Part shown: one piece after another, positions 34,453-43,664 of the stretch
How positions within the stretch are numbered: the stretch's first letter is position 1
Layout: every line of letters starts with the position of its first letter
Assembly: GCF_022869865.1 (NCBI RefSeq)
Contig: NZ_CP094984.1
Coordinates: 3,162,001 to 3,226,000, forward strand
Direction: 5' to 3'
Length of the DNA: 64,000 bases
Source of the DNA: Arthrobacter zhangbolii
GTDB lineage: Bacteria; Actinomycetota; Actinomycetes; Actinomycetales; Micrococcaceae
Notes under the pieces: model-generated
Database searches by the model: none
Told to the model about the DNA's origin: nothing
What the model saw: the letters and a program-made list of their open reading frames with translations, nothing else
Made by a program: the position numbers and the translations under genes

Positions 34453-34979
34453 GGGTGTAGCAGTCCTTCCAGACGCAGAATGGCTATTTCGCGCAGCTGG
34501 GCTGCGATGACGGGGACTTCCTCCGCGGGTGTGTGCCCGAGCCGCTCCTGCAGGGCGGCCAGGATTTCCTCGGCGCTGCGGCCGGCGGCGCGGATCAGGA
34601 AGACCTGGCCGAACTTCTCCTCGTAGGCGCGGTTGCCGGCCAGCAGCCGGTCCTGCACATCCTCGAGTCCGCTGACGGAGGCCTGCTCGCTGCGGGAGAA
34701 GCGGGCTTCAGTGCCGGAACCTGCCGGGCGCTCGCCGATCCGGGGATGGTGCGCCAGCGCTGCTTCGATTTCCGCCTCGGTGAAGTCCGGGGCGGCCAGT
34801 TCGGCGAAGCTGAGCAGTTCTCCGGCGGTGGCGAACGGGCGGGCTGCGGCTACCTCGTTGCACCAGCGCGGGATGTCCACACAGGGGCGCAGCATGGCTT
34901 CGGCATCGGCCCTCCGGGCGGCGTTGAACGCGGTAAGGAAGTCCGGGGCGGCGTCGTCGGGGCGGAGTTCTGAGGGCAC
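34449..34979 (-). CDS. uraD: OHCU decarboxylase
   Basis: A 176-residue enzyme converting 2-oxo-4-hydroxy-4-carboxy-5-ureidoimidazoline to (S)-allantoin. The catalytic motif HHPRIGE lies near residues 77-83; the substrate-binding Glu/Gln region SRSEQASVSGLEDVQDRLLAGNRAYEEKFGQVFLIRAAGRSAEEIL is complete. It is the first gene of the urate operon. GTG start without a strong ribosome site. The promoter region lies in the 453-bp gap upstream. Confidence 0.94.
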   Translation of the reverse strand: MPSELRPDDAAPDFLTAFNAARRADAEAMLRPCVDIPRWCNEVAAARPFATAGELLSFAELAAPDFTEAEIEAALAHHPRIGERPAGSGTEARFSRSEQASVSGLEDVQDRLLAGNRAYEEKFGQVFLIRAAGRSAEEILAALQERLGHTPAEEVPVIAAQLREIAILRLEGLLHP

Positions 34980-35060
34980 GGGTGTCAGCTTTCAGGTAGA
35001 GCTCGTCCGTTGCCGGCGCTGAACACCCTTGACCATCGGCGGCGCCGACTTGATTCGATG

Positions 35061-35143
35061 TTTCCTGCAAACGGAATTGATATGCCGGTCAGTCTGGGTG
35101 AGGTACGTCATATCTGTCAAGAAACATGTCATTCCGGCGGAAT
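35061..35143 (-). promoter_or_regulatory. Promoter and candidate operators of the urate operon
   Basis: On the minus strand TTGACA (35120-35115) is followed at 18 bp by CAGACT, a plausible housekeeping promoter for uraD. Two inverted repeats flank it: ATTCCGGCGGAAT (35131-35143, upstream of the -35 box) and TTTCCTGCAAACGGAA (35061-35076, downstream of the start point). Their shared TTCC...GGAA arms suggest one regulator, possibly of IclR type, but none is encoded in the window. The rest of the 34980-35432 gap is relatively AT-rich near 35100-35200 and holds two hairpins at 35298-35360. Confidence 0.4.
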
Positions 35144-35297
35144 AAAACTGATTTATGTTTCCCGCCGGTAAATTCCGCGGTAACCGTGCGTCTTTTTCCG
35201 GGAGAGTATTGCGCCAGCGCCCTTCTCTCCGTGACAATCCCCGGCTTCCGGCACACCTTCCTGTCCCCTCCGACCGGCCGGCCCCGCACCTTCCCAC

Positions 35298-35366
35298 CCA
35301 CTGATGCCAGTGGTGCTGGAGTGGTCCCACTGGGCAACACCAGCCCCACTTGGTGGGACCCTGTGC
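35298..35366. repeat. Paired hairpins, possible second dispersed family
   Basis: CCACTG-atgc-CAGTGG (35298-35313) is followed by GGTCCCAC (35323-35330) pairing with GTGGGACC (35353-35360). The 29-nt stretch from 35338 matches 19463-19491 at 23 of 29 positions. A related GTGGGG/CCCCAC hairpin lies at 61316. It may also terminate the 8-oxoguanine deaminase gene, which ends at 35433. Confidence 0.4.
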
Positions 35367-35432
35367 GGCGCGGCCCCCAGCACCGGCCGCAGCACCGGCC
35401 GCACCCGCCGCACAAAGGCACACCCCGCCCGG

Positions 35433-36851
35433 TTACCCGGCCATCATCCGCCGGGCCGCCGCGGTGTGCCGGGCAATCAGCTCCGGCAGGTCGACGCCGG
35501 GCAGCTGCCCGTCGACTACGCGCCAGGCACCGCCGACCATCACCCGGTCCGCGCGGTCCGCGCCGCAGAGCAGCAGGGCCGAGAGCGGATCGTGGCTGCC
35601 GGAGAAGCGCAGGTCATCCAGCCGGAACATCGCCAGGTCCGCCTGCCGGCCCGGCGCCAGTTCGCCCACATCCTTCCGCCCCAGGGCACGCGCTGATCCC
35701 TTGGTGGCCCAGCCCAGCGCACGTTCGGGCGTGATGGCTTCGGCGCCGTAGCGCAGCCGCTGCAGATACAGGGCCTGCCGCGCCTCCAGGATCAGGTTCG
35801 AAGCGTCGTTGGAAGCCGAGCCGTCCACGCCCAGCCCCACCGGGGCGCCTGCGTCCTCCAGCTCCGCCATCCGGCCAATGCCGCTGGCCAGGCGCATGTT
35901 CGACGTCGGACAGTGGGCAACGGCGGTGCCTGCCGCGCCCAGCCGGGCAACCTCGTCGTCGTTGAAATGCACGCCGTGTGCCAGCCAGGTCCGGTCCCCC
36001 AGCCAGCCGACGCTCTCCAGATAATCCACCGTCCGCAGCCCGAACATCTCCAGGCAGAAGGCTTCCTCGTCCATGGTTTCGGCCAGGTGGGTGTGCAGCC
36101 GGACGTCCTGTTCCTCGGCAAGCGCGGCGCTGTCGCGCATGATCTCCCGGGTCACCGAGAACGGCGAACAGGGGGCCAGCCCAATCTGGATCACGGCGCC
36201 GTCACCGCGTTCGTGATAGTCCCGGATCAGCCGCCGGCTGTCCTCAAGGATCACATCCGGAGCCTGGACCGTGTGCTGCGGCGGCAGGCCGCCGTCGTCC
36301 TCCCCCAGGGTCATGGAGCCGCGGGTGAGCATGGCCCGCATGCCCAGTTTCCGCACCACGTCCACCTGCACGTCAATGCCGTCCTCGAGCCCGTCGGGGA
36401 AGAGGTAGTGGTGGTCCGCGGCGGTGGTGCAGCCGGACAGCAGCAGTTCGGACAGCGCTACGGTGGTGGCCAGTTCCAGGTCCGCCGGGGTCAGCCTGGC
36501 CCACACCGGATACAGGTTCTTCAGCCAGGGGAACAGCGGGGTGTTCACCACCGGCGCCCAGGCCCGGGTGAGGGTTTGGTAGAAGTGGTGGTGCGTGTTG
36601 ATCAGCCCCGGCAGCAGCACGTGGCCGGACGCGTCAAAGACCTCGGAGCAGGGCGCGGACGGGGTTTGCCCGGCTGCCAGCACCTCGGCGATGATCCCGT
36701 TCTCGATCACCAGGCCGCCGGCGGCATCCAGTCCGTTGGCGGTGAAGGCGGCCAGCGGGTTCCTGATCCAAAGGCGGGCGCGGGGTGAATCGGGTACGAC
36801 GGCGGCGGGTGCGACGGCGGTGGGCGCTGAGGCGGGCGTGGAAGCGTTCAT
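35433..36851 (-). CDS. 8-oxoguanine deaminase (amidohydrolase family)
   Basis: A 472-residue zinc amidohydrolase of the guanine deaminase/AtzB-TrzN group. GLINTHHHFYQTLTR supplies the metal His pair and the Gln/Thr loop of 8-oxoguanine deaminases; HTHLAET, the LAHGVHFNDDE His/Glu, CPTSNMRLASG and GVDGSASND complete the site. It would convert 8-oxoguanine to urate, feeding directly into the adjacent urate operon, and may also accept isocytosine as relatives do. Closest specific name by pattern; a triazine hydrolase or cytosine-type deaminase is the alternative. Divergent from xdhC across a 577-bp gap. AAGGATG precedes the ATG. Confidence 0.82.
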   Translation of the reverse strand: MNASTPASAPTAVAPAAVVPDSPRARLWIRNPLAAFTANGLDAAGGLVIENGIIAEVLAAGQTPSAPCSEVFDASGHVLLPGLINTHHHFYQTLTRAWAPVVNTPLFPWLKNLYPVWARLTPADLELATTVALSELLLSGCTTAADHHYLFPDGLEDGIDVQVDVVRKLGMRAMLTRGSMTLGEDDGGLPPQHTVQAPDVILEDSRRLIRDYHERGDGAVIQIGLAPCSPFSVTREIMRDSAALAEEQDVRLHTHLAETMDEEAFCLEMFGLRTVDYLESVGWLGDRTWLAHGVHFNDDEVARLGAAGTAVAHCPTSNMRLASGIGRMAELEDAGAPVGLGVDGSASNDASNLILEARQALYLQRLRYGAEAITPERALGWATKGSARALGRKDVGELAPGRQADLAMFRLDDLRFSGSHDPLSALLLCGADRADRVMVGGAWRVVDGQLPGVDLPELIARHTAAARRMMAG

Positions 36852-37428
36852 CGAACATCCTTGGGCAGACAGACCCCTCCCGGGGCCAGCTCAGTGGGCT
36901 TGTCTGCTGATCCAAGAGGCCGGTTCCGCATTCCGGTCCGCGCAGGCGGCGGGCCGGACAATCCGTGCGCCGGTGGCCTGACCGTCCGCACGGCCCCACC
37001 CTACCCAGATGACGGGGCCATCCCGGAAAATGTGAAGCAAACGACTGTGCCGCCCCTTCCCGCACCGGACGTCCCGGTCCAAGCAGTGTCCGGTACAGCA
37101 GGCTCCCGGGCGGGCGGGGCGAGGCGGCCGGGTGACCGTACGCGTCATAACCGGCGGGGTGTCCCGCGTGCCGGGACACCGTGGTAGGCTTCCGTGCAAT
37201 TACCGGAGCAATTGCGGCATTCATCGTTTCCCGGCGGTGCCGGAATATGCATTCTTTTCCGCCTGCAGGGCGGATCAATGCGCGCCGTAATATGTTTCGC
37301 TTTTAGTCATTGTTTTGCGGATTTAAGGCCCCTGCCCGGTTCTCCCGGCAGGGGGAACTCACCGCTTTGGTTACTGGGTTAGCCGGTGGCGGTTGCCGCC
37401 GGCAGGTGTTGCTGGAGGGTAGGCCGCA
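36852..37428. other. Divergent intergenic region between 8-oxoguanine deaminase and xdhC
   Basis: No credible gene is seen. An inverted repeat TTCCCGGCGGTGCCGGAA (37228-37245) resembles the TTCC...GGAA sites upstream of uraD, and TCCGCC-TGCAG-GGCGGA lies nearby at 37258-37274. An AT-rich segment around 37285-37325 probably holds the xdhC promoter. These would place both directions of the purine island under common control. Confidence 0.35.
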
Positions 37429-38697
37429 GTGTTGGACATGCTCAATGCGCTGGCATCCGCCACGGCGGACGGTGCCCCATGCGCGGTGGCGACCATTGTG
37501 CGGGCGTCCGGCTCCGTGCCCCGCCCGGTCGGCACCTCCATGCTCATCAGCGGAACCGGAGAGATCACCGGTTCCCTTTCCGGCGGTTGCGTTGAGGCCG
37601 CCGTCGTCACCGCCGCCGAAGAGGTCCTCGCCGCGGGCCGTGCCCGGGTGGAGGCCTTCGGCTACAGCGATGCCGATGCCTTCGCCGTCGGCCTCAGCTG
37701 CGGCGGCACCCTGGAGGTCCTGATCCAGCCCGTCGCCGCCGGCACCTTTCCCCTTATCCCCGGCCCCGACGCCCCCTGTGCCCTGATCCGGCGGATCGAC
37801 GCCGCAGCATCCGACGGCGGAACGGCTGCCCCGTTGCTTGTCGCCGACCCGGCCGGTGCCACCGATGCCGGTCTCCTCGCCGCCCACGGCGCGGCCCTGA
37901 CCGCGATGCTGGCCATGGATCCCGCGCGTGCCGCCGCCCGGATCGCCCCGCTTATCGCGGCCGGACGGACCGGCGTCGTCGAACTGGACGGCCCGGGCCT
38001 GGACGGTCCGGGCCTGGGCGGACCGGGACTCAGCGGGCCGAAAACGGGCGCACCGGCGGACGGCGCATCGGCGAACAGCACACCGGCGCACGCCGGCCCG
38101 GGCGCTGCGTGCGAGCCCGGTGGCCCCGTCCTGTTCCTCGAATCCCGGCTCGCGCCGCCGCGGCTGATCCTGATCGGCGCCAATGATTTCTCCGCCGCGC
38201 TGGCCCGGCAGGGCCGGCTGCTGGGCTATCACGTGACCATCTGCGACGCCCGGCGCGCGTTCACCACCCCGGACCGGTTCCCCGCGGCGCACCATGTACA
38301 GGTGCAGTGGCCGGATCAGTACCTGCGCCGCGAAGCCGCAGGCGGGAACCTGGATGCCCGGACCGTGGTGTGCGTGCTCAGCCATGACGCCAAGTTTGAT
38401 GTCCCGGTGCTGGCCGAGGCCCTGCGGGGCAACCTCGCCTATGTGGGGGCCATGGGATCCCGGCGCAGCCACGAACAGCGGATGGCCGCCCTGCGCGCCG
38501 CGGGCCTGACCGCCCGCGACCTGGAGAAGCTGCACTCCCCCATCGGGCTGGACATCGGCGCCGCCACACCGGAGGAAACCGCCCTGTCCGTCTTCGCCGA
38601 AATTGTTGCCGCCCGCTCCGGGGCTGCCGCCAGCGGGCAGCCGCTGCGGACCCGCAGCGGGCCCATCCATCCGTACAACCGACTTCACGCCAGCTAA
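37429..38697 (+). CDS. xdhC: XdhC/CoxI family molybdenum-cofactor chaperone
   Basis: A 422-residue protein needed to sulfurate or insert molybdenum cofactor into xanthine dehydrogenase. The N-terminal XdhC domain shows RASGSVPRPVGTSMLIS and GSLSGGCVE; the C-terminal Rossmann domain shows RLILIGANDFSAALARQGRLLGYHVTICDAR and AYVGAMGSRRSHEQR. Between them (about residues 183-225) is a Gly/Pro-rich insert with DGPGLDGPGLGGPGLSGP, encoded by short DNA repeats, that is not part of the family fold. GTG start after GGAGGG; ATG three codons on is an alternative. First gene of the xdh operon. Confidence 0.88.
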   Translation: MLDMLNALASATADGAPCAVATIVRASGSVPRPVGTSMLISGTGEITGSLSGGCVEAAVVTAAEEVLAAGRARVEAFGYSDADAFAVGLSCGGTLEVLIQPVAAGTFPLIPGPDAPCALIRRIDAAASDGGTAAPLLVADPAGATDAGLLAAHGAALTAMLAMDPARAAARIAPLIAAGRTGVVELDGPGLDGPGLGGPGLSGPKTGAPADGASANSTPAHAGPGAACEPGGPVLFLESRLAPPRLILIGANDFSAALARQGRLLGYHVTICDARRAFTTPDRFPAAHHVQVQWPDQYLRREAAGGNLDARTVVCVLSHDAKFDVPVLAEALRGNLAYVGAMGSRRSHEQRMAALRAAGLTARDLEKLHSPIGLDIGAATPEETALSVFAEIVAARSGAAASGQPLRTRSGPIHPYNRLHAS

Positions 38698-38706
38698 GGG
38701 ACCCCT

Positions 38707-39615
38707 ATGGACATGCCTACCGTTTCCGACGTCATCCGTACCGCGGATCCGCAGCAGTGGCGCCCCGGGGATGCCTGGATGGCCGGCGGCACGGTGCTGT
38801 TCTCCTACGGATCGGACACGCTGGCCCGGCTGCTGGATATCACCGCCGCCGGCTGGGAATCCCTGACGGTGTCCGAGGACGGCCTGGAGATCGCCGCCAC
38901 CTGCACCATCGCCGAGCTGTTCGCCTTCCCCGACGCCGCCCCGGCCGCGGCCCGGGAGCAGTGGCCGGCTTTGGGCCTGATTCCGCTGTGCTGTGATTCC
39001 TTTGTCGCCTCCTTTAAGGTCTGGAATGTTTCCACCGTGGGCGGGAACATCTGCACCGGCCTGCCCGCCGGACCCATGACGTCGCTGACCACGGCACTGG
39101 ACGGCGTCGCACTGGTCCACTCCCCGGACGGCACCTCGCGCCGGCTGCCCGTGACCGAGCTGGTCATCGGCGACGGCCGCACCGCGCTGGCTCCGGGCGA
39201 ACTGCTGCGCAGCGTCACCCTGCCCGCGTCCGCCCTGCGGGCCCGCACCGCGTTCCGGCGGCTGTCCCTGACCAACCTTGGCCGCTCCGGGGTGCTGGTG
39301 ATCGGCCGGCTGGATGAGGACGGCACGTTTGTCCTGACCGTCACCGCCGCCACCAAGCGTCCGGTCCAGCTGCGGTTCGCCGCCGTGCCCACCCGGGCCG
39401 AGCTGCGCGCCGAGCTGGACCGCAGCATCGACGCCGCGCTCTGGCACGACGATGTGCACGGCCTGCCCGAATGGCGGCACTACATGACGGACCGGCTGGC
39501 CGAGGAAATCCGCGCCGAACTCGCCGCTCCGGCGCCCCCCGCTGCTTCCGCGCCGGCTCCCCCCGCTGCTTCCGCTTCCGCCAACACCCCTGCCCCGAAG
39601 GAGGGTTCCCTGTGA
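38707..39615 (+). CDS. Xanthine dehydrogenase, FAD-binding subunit
   Basis: A 302-residue FAD protein of the molybdopterin-dehydrogenase family. The flavin loop AGGTVLF (near residue 26) and the second motif NVSTVGGNICTGLPAGP (near 108) are present, followed by the CO-dehydrogenase flavoprotein C-terminal domain. The last 35 residues are an Ala/Pro linker. The stop overlaps the GTG of the catalytic subunit gene (GTGA), ensuring equal synthesis. It passes electrons from the FeS clusters to NAD+. Confidence 0.9.
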   Translation: MDMPTVSDVIRTADPQQWRPGDAWMAGGTVLFSYGSDTLARLLDITAAGWESLTVSEDGLEIAATCTIAELFAFPDAAPAAAREQWPALGLIPLCCDSFVASFKVWNVSTVGGNICTGLPAGPMTSLTTALDGVALVHSPDGTSRRLPVTELVIGDGRTALAPGELLRSVTLPASALRARTAFRRLSLTNLGRSGVLVIGRLDEDGTFVLTVTAATKRPVQLRFAAVPTRAELRAELDRSIDAALWHDDVHGLPEWRHYMTDRLAEEIRAELAAPAPPAASAPAPPAASASANTPAPKEGSL

Positions 39616-42563
39616 CCTACCGGATCAATGACGCCGAGGTGGAGGCCACCCCCTTCCCCGGCCAGTGCCTGCGCACCTTCCTGCGCGAACAGGGCAACCT
39701 GGGAGTCAAAAAGGGCTGCGACGCCGGGGACTGCGGCGCCTGCACCGTGCACGTTGACGGCAAACCCGTGCACAGCTGCCTCTACCCCGCGGTGCGCGCC
39801 GAGGGCCGGGAAATCACCACCATTGAAGGCCTGGCCGGTGAGGACGGGCTGCACCCGATGCAGCAGCAGTTCCTGGACGCCCAGGGCTTCCAGTGCGGCT
39901 TCTGCACCGCCGGCATGGTGATGACCGCCGCCACCTTCGACGAGGAACAGAAGGCCAACCTGCCGCGGAACCTCAAGGGCAACCTGTGCCGCTGCACCGG
40001 CTACCGCGCCATCGGGGACGCGGTCTGCGGGCACCGGCATGTGGACGTGCCCGACGACGGCGCCCCGGCTCCGGAGGACGGCGCCGCCGCGGCCAGCACC
40101 CCCGCGCCGCGCACCGTCGGCACCAGCGTGCCGGCCCCGGCCGGCCCGGACATTGTCACCGGCCGCGCCCGCTACACCATGGACGTTCGGGCAGCCGAGC
40201 TGCCCGGGCTGCTGCACATGAAGATCCTGCGTTCCCCGCACGCGCACGCCCGGATTGTTGCCATCGATGCGAGCGCTGCCCTGGCCGTGCCCGGTGTCGA
40301 AGCGGTGCTCACGCACGAGGACGCCCCGGACCAGCTCTTCTCCACTGCCCAGCACGAACTGCACACCGACGATCCCGACGACACCCGGATCCTGGACACC
40401 GTGGTGCGTTTCCGCGGCCAGCGGGTGGCCGCCGTCGTCGCCGCATCGGTGGGTGCTGCCGCGGAAGGCGTGCGCGCACTGAAGGTCGAGTACGAACTGC
40501 TGCCCGCCGTGCTGGACACCGACGCCGCACTGGCCGACGGCGCACCCGAGGTCCACCCCGGCACGGCGGGGAACATCGTGGCGGAACTGCATTCGGAGCT
40601 CGGCGACGCGGAGGCCGGGCTCGCGGCAGCCGCCGTCGTGCACGAGAACACCTACGTCAGCCAGCGGCTGCAGCACGTGGCAATGGAAACGCACGGCTCC
40701 ATCGCGTCCTTTGATGACAAGGGACGCCTGGTGGTGCGCACCTCCACGCAGGTTCCGTTCCTGATCCGCCGCGCGCTGTGCCGGGTATTCGGCCTGAAGC
40801 CGGCTTCGGTGCGGGTGCTCACCGGCCGGGTGGGCGGCGGGTTCGGCGGCAAGCAGGAAATGCTCACCGAGGACATTGTGGCCCTGGCAGCCCTGAAGCT
40901 GAACCGGCCGGTACAGCTGGAACTGACCCGCGAGGAACAGTTCACCGCCACCACCACCCGGCACCCCTTTGCCGTGCACGTCCGCGCCGGCGCCGCAGCG
41001 GACGGCACCCTGACCGCCCTTGCGGTGGACGTCACGGCGAACACCGGGGCCTACGGCAACCACGCGCCCGGCGTGATGTTCCATGGCTGCGGGGAATCCG
41101 TGGCTGTGTATAAATGCGACAACAAAAAGGTGGACGCCCGCTCGGTCTACACCAACACGCTGCCCTCCGGTGCCTTCCGCGGCTACGGGTTGAGCCAGAT
41201 GATCTACGCCATCGAATCCGCCATGGACGAGCTGGCCCGCGGGCTGGGCATGGATCCGCTGGAATTCCGCCGCCGCAACGTGGTGGCCAAGGGCGATGAC
41301 ATGGTTTCCACCGCCCCCGAACCGGCCGAGGACGTGCACTACGGCAGCTACGGGCTGGACCAGTGCATTGACCTGGTCTCCGGCGCGCTGGCCGAGGGAC
41401 GGCAGCGGCCGGAAACCTCCGGGGCGCAATTGCCCGCGGCATCGGAGCTTTCCGGCGACGGCGGGGCGGACGACGGCGGGGCGGACGGCGGCGGGTTCGC
41501 TCCCGTCGTGGACGACGGCGGGGCTGACGACGTCGACGGCTGGCTGATTGGCGAGGGCACCGCCGTCGCCATGATCGACACCGTGCCGCCGCGCGGACAC
41601 ATCAGCCACGCAAAGATCTCCCTGCAGGAGGACGGCCGGTACGGACTGGACGTGGGCACCTCGGAGTTCGGCAACGGCACCACCACCGTGCACACGCAGC
41701 TGGCCTCCACCGCACTGCATACCACCGCGGACCGGATCGTGATCCGGCAGTCGGACACCGATCTGGTGGACCACGACACCGGCGCCTACGGCTCTACCGG
41801 CACCGTGGTGGCGGGCAAGGCCTCGCTGGCTGCCGCGCAGGAACTGGCCACCCTGCTCAAAGGCTTTGCGGCGTCCCTGTTTTCCAACACCTCGGCCCAG
41901 GTGCAGCTGCTGGCCGACTGTGTGGAGTGCGACGGCGAACGGATCCCGCTGGCCGACGTCGCCGCCCGCGCCAGGGCCGAGGAGATCGACCTGTCCGCCG
42001 AGGGCCGCTGGGGCGGCACGCCGCGCTCGGTGGCCTTCAATGTGCAGGGCTTCCGGGTGGCGGTCCACGCGGGCACCGGCGAGCTGCGGATCCTGCAGAG
42101 CGTGCATGCCGCGGACGCCGGCGTCGTGATGAACCCGGTGCAGTGCCGCGGCCAGATTGAGGGCGGCATTGCCCAGGCACTGGGAGCTGCACTGTATGAG
42201 GAGGTGCGAATTGACGCCGAGGGTACGGTGGAAACCCGGATCCTGCGCCAGTACCACATCCCCACGTTCGCCGATGTGCCGCGCACGGAGGTCTTCTTCG
42301 CGGAAACCGATGATGCGCTGGGGCCGATGGGCGCCAAGTCCATGAGCGAGAGCCCGTTCAACCCGGTGGCTCCCGCCCTGGCCAACGCCCTGCGGGACGC
42401 CACGGGGATCCGGTTCGCCCGGCTGCCGTTTGCCCGGGACACCATCTACCTGGGCATGCGGGCGGCCCGGGAGGATTCCGGCGATGTACACGGCGACGCC
42501 CAGGCCGCCGGGAACCTGGCCGCCGGGCTGCGCGAACGGGACGCTCCGGCTCCGGCGGTGTAG
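39612..42563 (+). CDS. Xanthine dehydrogenase, fused [2Fe-2S] and molybdopterin-binding subunit
   Basis: A 983-residue enzyme oxidising hypoxanthine/xanthine to urate. The N-terminal part (1-160) has both [2Fe-2S] sites: [17 protein letters not shown] with a later HSC, and QCGFCTAG with CRCTG. From about residue 170 the molybdenum domain follows (GRARYTMDV..., [20 protein letters not shown], and [14 protein letters not shown] with the catalytic Glu). This is an unusual split: FeS and Mo parts are fused while FAD is separate. A Gly/Asp insert at about 603-644 ([13 protein letters not shown]) interrupts the Mo domain. GTG start overlaps the FAD gene stop. Confidence 0.9.
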   Translation: MTYRINDAEVEATPFPGQCLRTFLREQGNLGVKKGCDAGDCGACTVHVDGKPVHSCLYPAVRAEGREITTIEGLAGEDGLHPMQQQFLDAQGFQCGFCTAGMVMTAATFDEEQKANLPRNLKGNLCRCTGYRAIGDAVCGHRHVDVPDDGAPAPEDGAAAASTPAPRTVGTSVPAPAGPDIVTGRARYTMDVRAAELPGLLHMKILRSPHAHARIVAIDASAALAVPGVEAVLTHEDAPDQLFSTAQHELHTDDPDDTRILDTVVRFRGQRVAAVVAASVGAAAEGVRALKVEYELLPAVLDTDAALADGAPEVHPGTAGNIVAELHSELGDAEAGLAAAAVVHENTYVSQRLQHVAMETHGSIASFDDKGRLVVRTSTQVPFLIRRALCRVFGLKPASVRVLTGRVGGGFGGKQEMLTEDIVALAALKLNRPVQLELTREEQFTATTTRHPFAVHVRAGAAADGTLTALAVDVTANTGAYGNHAPGVMFHGCGESVAVYKCDNKKVDARSVYTNTLPSGAFRGYGLSQMIYAIESAMDELARGLGMDPLEFRRRNVVAKGDDMVSTAPEPAEDVHYGSYGLDQCIDLVSGALAEGRQRPETSGAQLPAASELSGDGGADDGGADGGGFAPVVDDGGADDVDGWLIGEGTAVAMIDTVPPRGHISHAKISLQEDGRYGLDVGTSEFGNGTTTVHTQLASTALHTTADRIVIRQSDTDLVDHDTGAYGSTGTVVAGKASLAAAQELATLLKGFAASLFSNTSAQVQLLADCVECDGERIPLADVAARARAEEIDLSAEGRWGGTPRSVAFNVQGFRVAVHAGTGELRILQSVHAADAGVVMNPVQCRGQIEGGIAQALGAALYEEVRIDAEGTVETRILRQYHIPTFADVPRTEVFFAETDDALGPMGAKSMSESPFNPVAPALANALRDATGIRFARLPFARDTIYLGMRAAREDSGDVHGDAQAAGNLAAGLRERDAPAPAV
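41452..41545. repeat. Simple-sequence GACGGCGGG repeat inside the xdh catalytic gene
   Basis: GACGGCGGGGCGGAC-like units recur four times, in frame, encoding Gly/Asp/Ala runs. The composition resembles the P-type ATPase tail at 7157-7372. Confidence 0.7.
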
Positions 42564-42675
42564 GGCTGCCGGCGCGCCGGGCCGCGCCCCGGCGGCAGGC
42601 CGGTGGGTGCGGCTCAGCCCCTCCGGCTGCCCCGGCGGTGTAGGGGTTGCGGGTGCGGCTCAGCCCCTCCGGCTG
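42553..42675. repeat. Direct repeats duplicating the xdh 3' end
   Basis: CCGGCGGTGTAGGG, which contains the xdh stop codon, recurs at about 42632. GTGCGGCTCAGCCCCTCCGG plus three bases occurs at 42607-42629 and 42653-42675 (period 46). The second copy contains the stop codon of the convergent EamA gene. Confidence 0.75.
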
Positions 42676-43664
42676 ATGGCGTTTCGCTCCGCTTTGTCCG
42701 TTTTCCCTCCAGTTTGGGAAATCGCTGCCGGTTTGCAGCGGAGGGATTTCCCAAACTGGAGGCGTTTTCCCAAAGTGGAGGAATTTTCCCCACCGATGGG
42801 CTTCTTCCTCAGTGCCCTGCCGGCAGGACCGGCCAGCACCAGTGCACCCAGAACGACAGCCGCGCCAAGACACTGGCCGGGGCTCAGCGCCTGCCCGGCG
42901 AGCAGCCAGCCGGCCGCGGCAGCAACCACCGGACTGAGCAGCCCGAGCAATGCGGCACTGGACGCCGGAAGCCGGTGCAGGCCGCGGAACCACAGGCTGT
43001 AGGCCAGGGCGGAGCCGATCAGACAGAGATAGGCATAACCGGCGAGGTTGATGCCGGTCAGGGCGGGCGGCGGTCCTTCCACCAGCAGCGCCAGCGGAAG
43101 CAGGAACACTCCGCCGGCGATCAGCTGCCAGGACGTGGCGGCCAGCAGCGTATCCGGGACACCCCATTTTTTGGTCAGGACCACCCCGGCGGCCATGGCT
43201 ACCGCCCCTCCCAGCGCAGCCGCCACACCCACCGCGTCCAGACGGGCCTGTGCCTGCAGCACCAGCAGCCCGACGCCGGCCATCCCGGCGGTACCTGCCG
43301 CCAGTTTCCGTCCGGTCAGCCGTTCCCCGATCCAGCGCGAGGCGAAAAGCGCCACCAGCAGCGGCTGCACGGCACCCACCGTGGCGGCCACCCCGCCGGG
43401 CAGCCGGTAGGCGGCCACAAACAGCAGCGCAAAGAACAGCCCGATATTCAGCACTCCCAGCACTGCCGAACGCCACCACCACTGGCCGCGGGGCAGCCGC
43501 CGCACCAGCAGAAGCAGCAGCAGCCCTGCGGGCAGGGAGCGCAGCAAGGCGGCCAGCAGGGGCCGCTCCGGCGGCAGCAGTTCCGCTGCCACGATGTACG
43601 TGGTTCCCCAAACAATCGGCGCCAGGGCCGTCGTTAGGGTCAGGATCAAGGTTTTGCTAAGCAC
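42660..43664 (-). CDS. EamA/DMT family exporter with a repeat-derived C-terminal tail
   Basis: A 334-residue, ten-TM drug/metabolite transporter (two EamA halves: about residues 10-140 and 150-280). APIVWGTTYIVAAELLPPERP and the Pro/Arg-rich loop LLRSLPAGLL are typical of RhaT/YdcZ-like exporters. The family core should end near RALRKKP (about 287). The remaining tail, including GKSLRCKPAAISQTGG, is encoded by palindromic element B and flanking repeats, so a former intergenic element has been captured by read-through. The GTG start lies within the MarR operator, 6 bp after TATATT, so the mRNA may be leaderless; a TTG five codons in is an alternative. Confidence 0.85.
   Translation of the reverse strand: MLSKTLILTLTTALAPIVWGTTYIVAAELLPPERPLLAALLRSLPAGLLLLLLVRRLPRGQWWWRSAVLGVLNIGLFFALLFVAAYRLPGGVAATVGAVQPLLVALFASRWIGERLTGRKLAAGTAGMAGVGLLVLQAQARLDAVGVAAALGGAVAMAAGVVLTKKWGVPDTLLAATSWQLIAGGVFLLPLALLVEGPPPALTGINLAGYAYLCLIGSALAYSLWFRGLHRLPASSAALLGLLSPVVAAAAGWLLAGQALSPGQCLGAAVVLGALVLAGPAGRALRKKPIGGENSSTLGKRLQFGKSLRCKPAAISQTGGKTDKAERNAISRRG
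42707..42761 (-). repeat. Palindromic repeat element, copy B
   Basis: Left arm CTCCAGTTTGGGAAATC (42707-42723) pairs perfectly over 17 bp with GATTTCCCAAACTGGAG (42745-42761). The 21-nt loop core is the exact reverse complement of the loop core of copy A (19 of 19 bases), so B lies in opposite orientation. The outer stem differs from copy A on both sides yet still pairs. Confidence 0.8.

Noticed and set aside
36861-37187. 108-codon ORF in the 8-oxoguanine deaminase/xdhC gap
   Set aside because: Pro/Arg/Gly-rich product, no ribosome site and no recognisable domain; it overlaps the likely promoter region.
39480-42491. 1003-codon open frame antisense to xanthine dehydrogenase
   Set aside because: The sense frame has complete FeS and molybdenum motifs; the antisense product is compositionally biased and without motifs.
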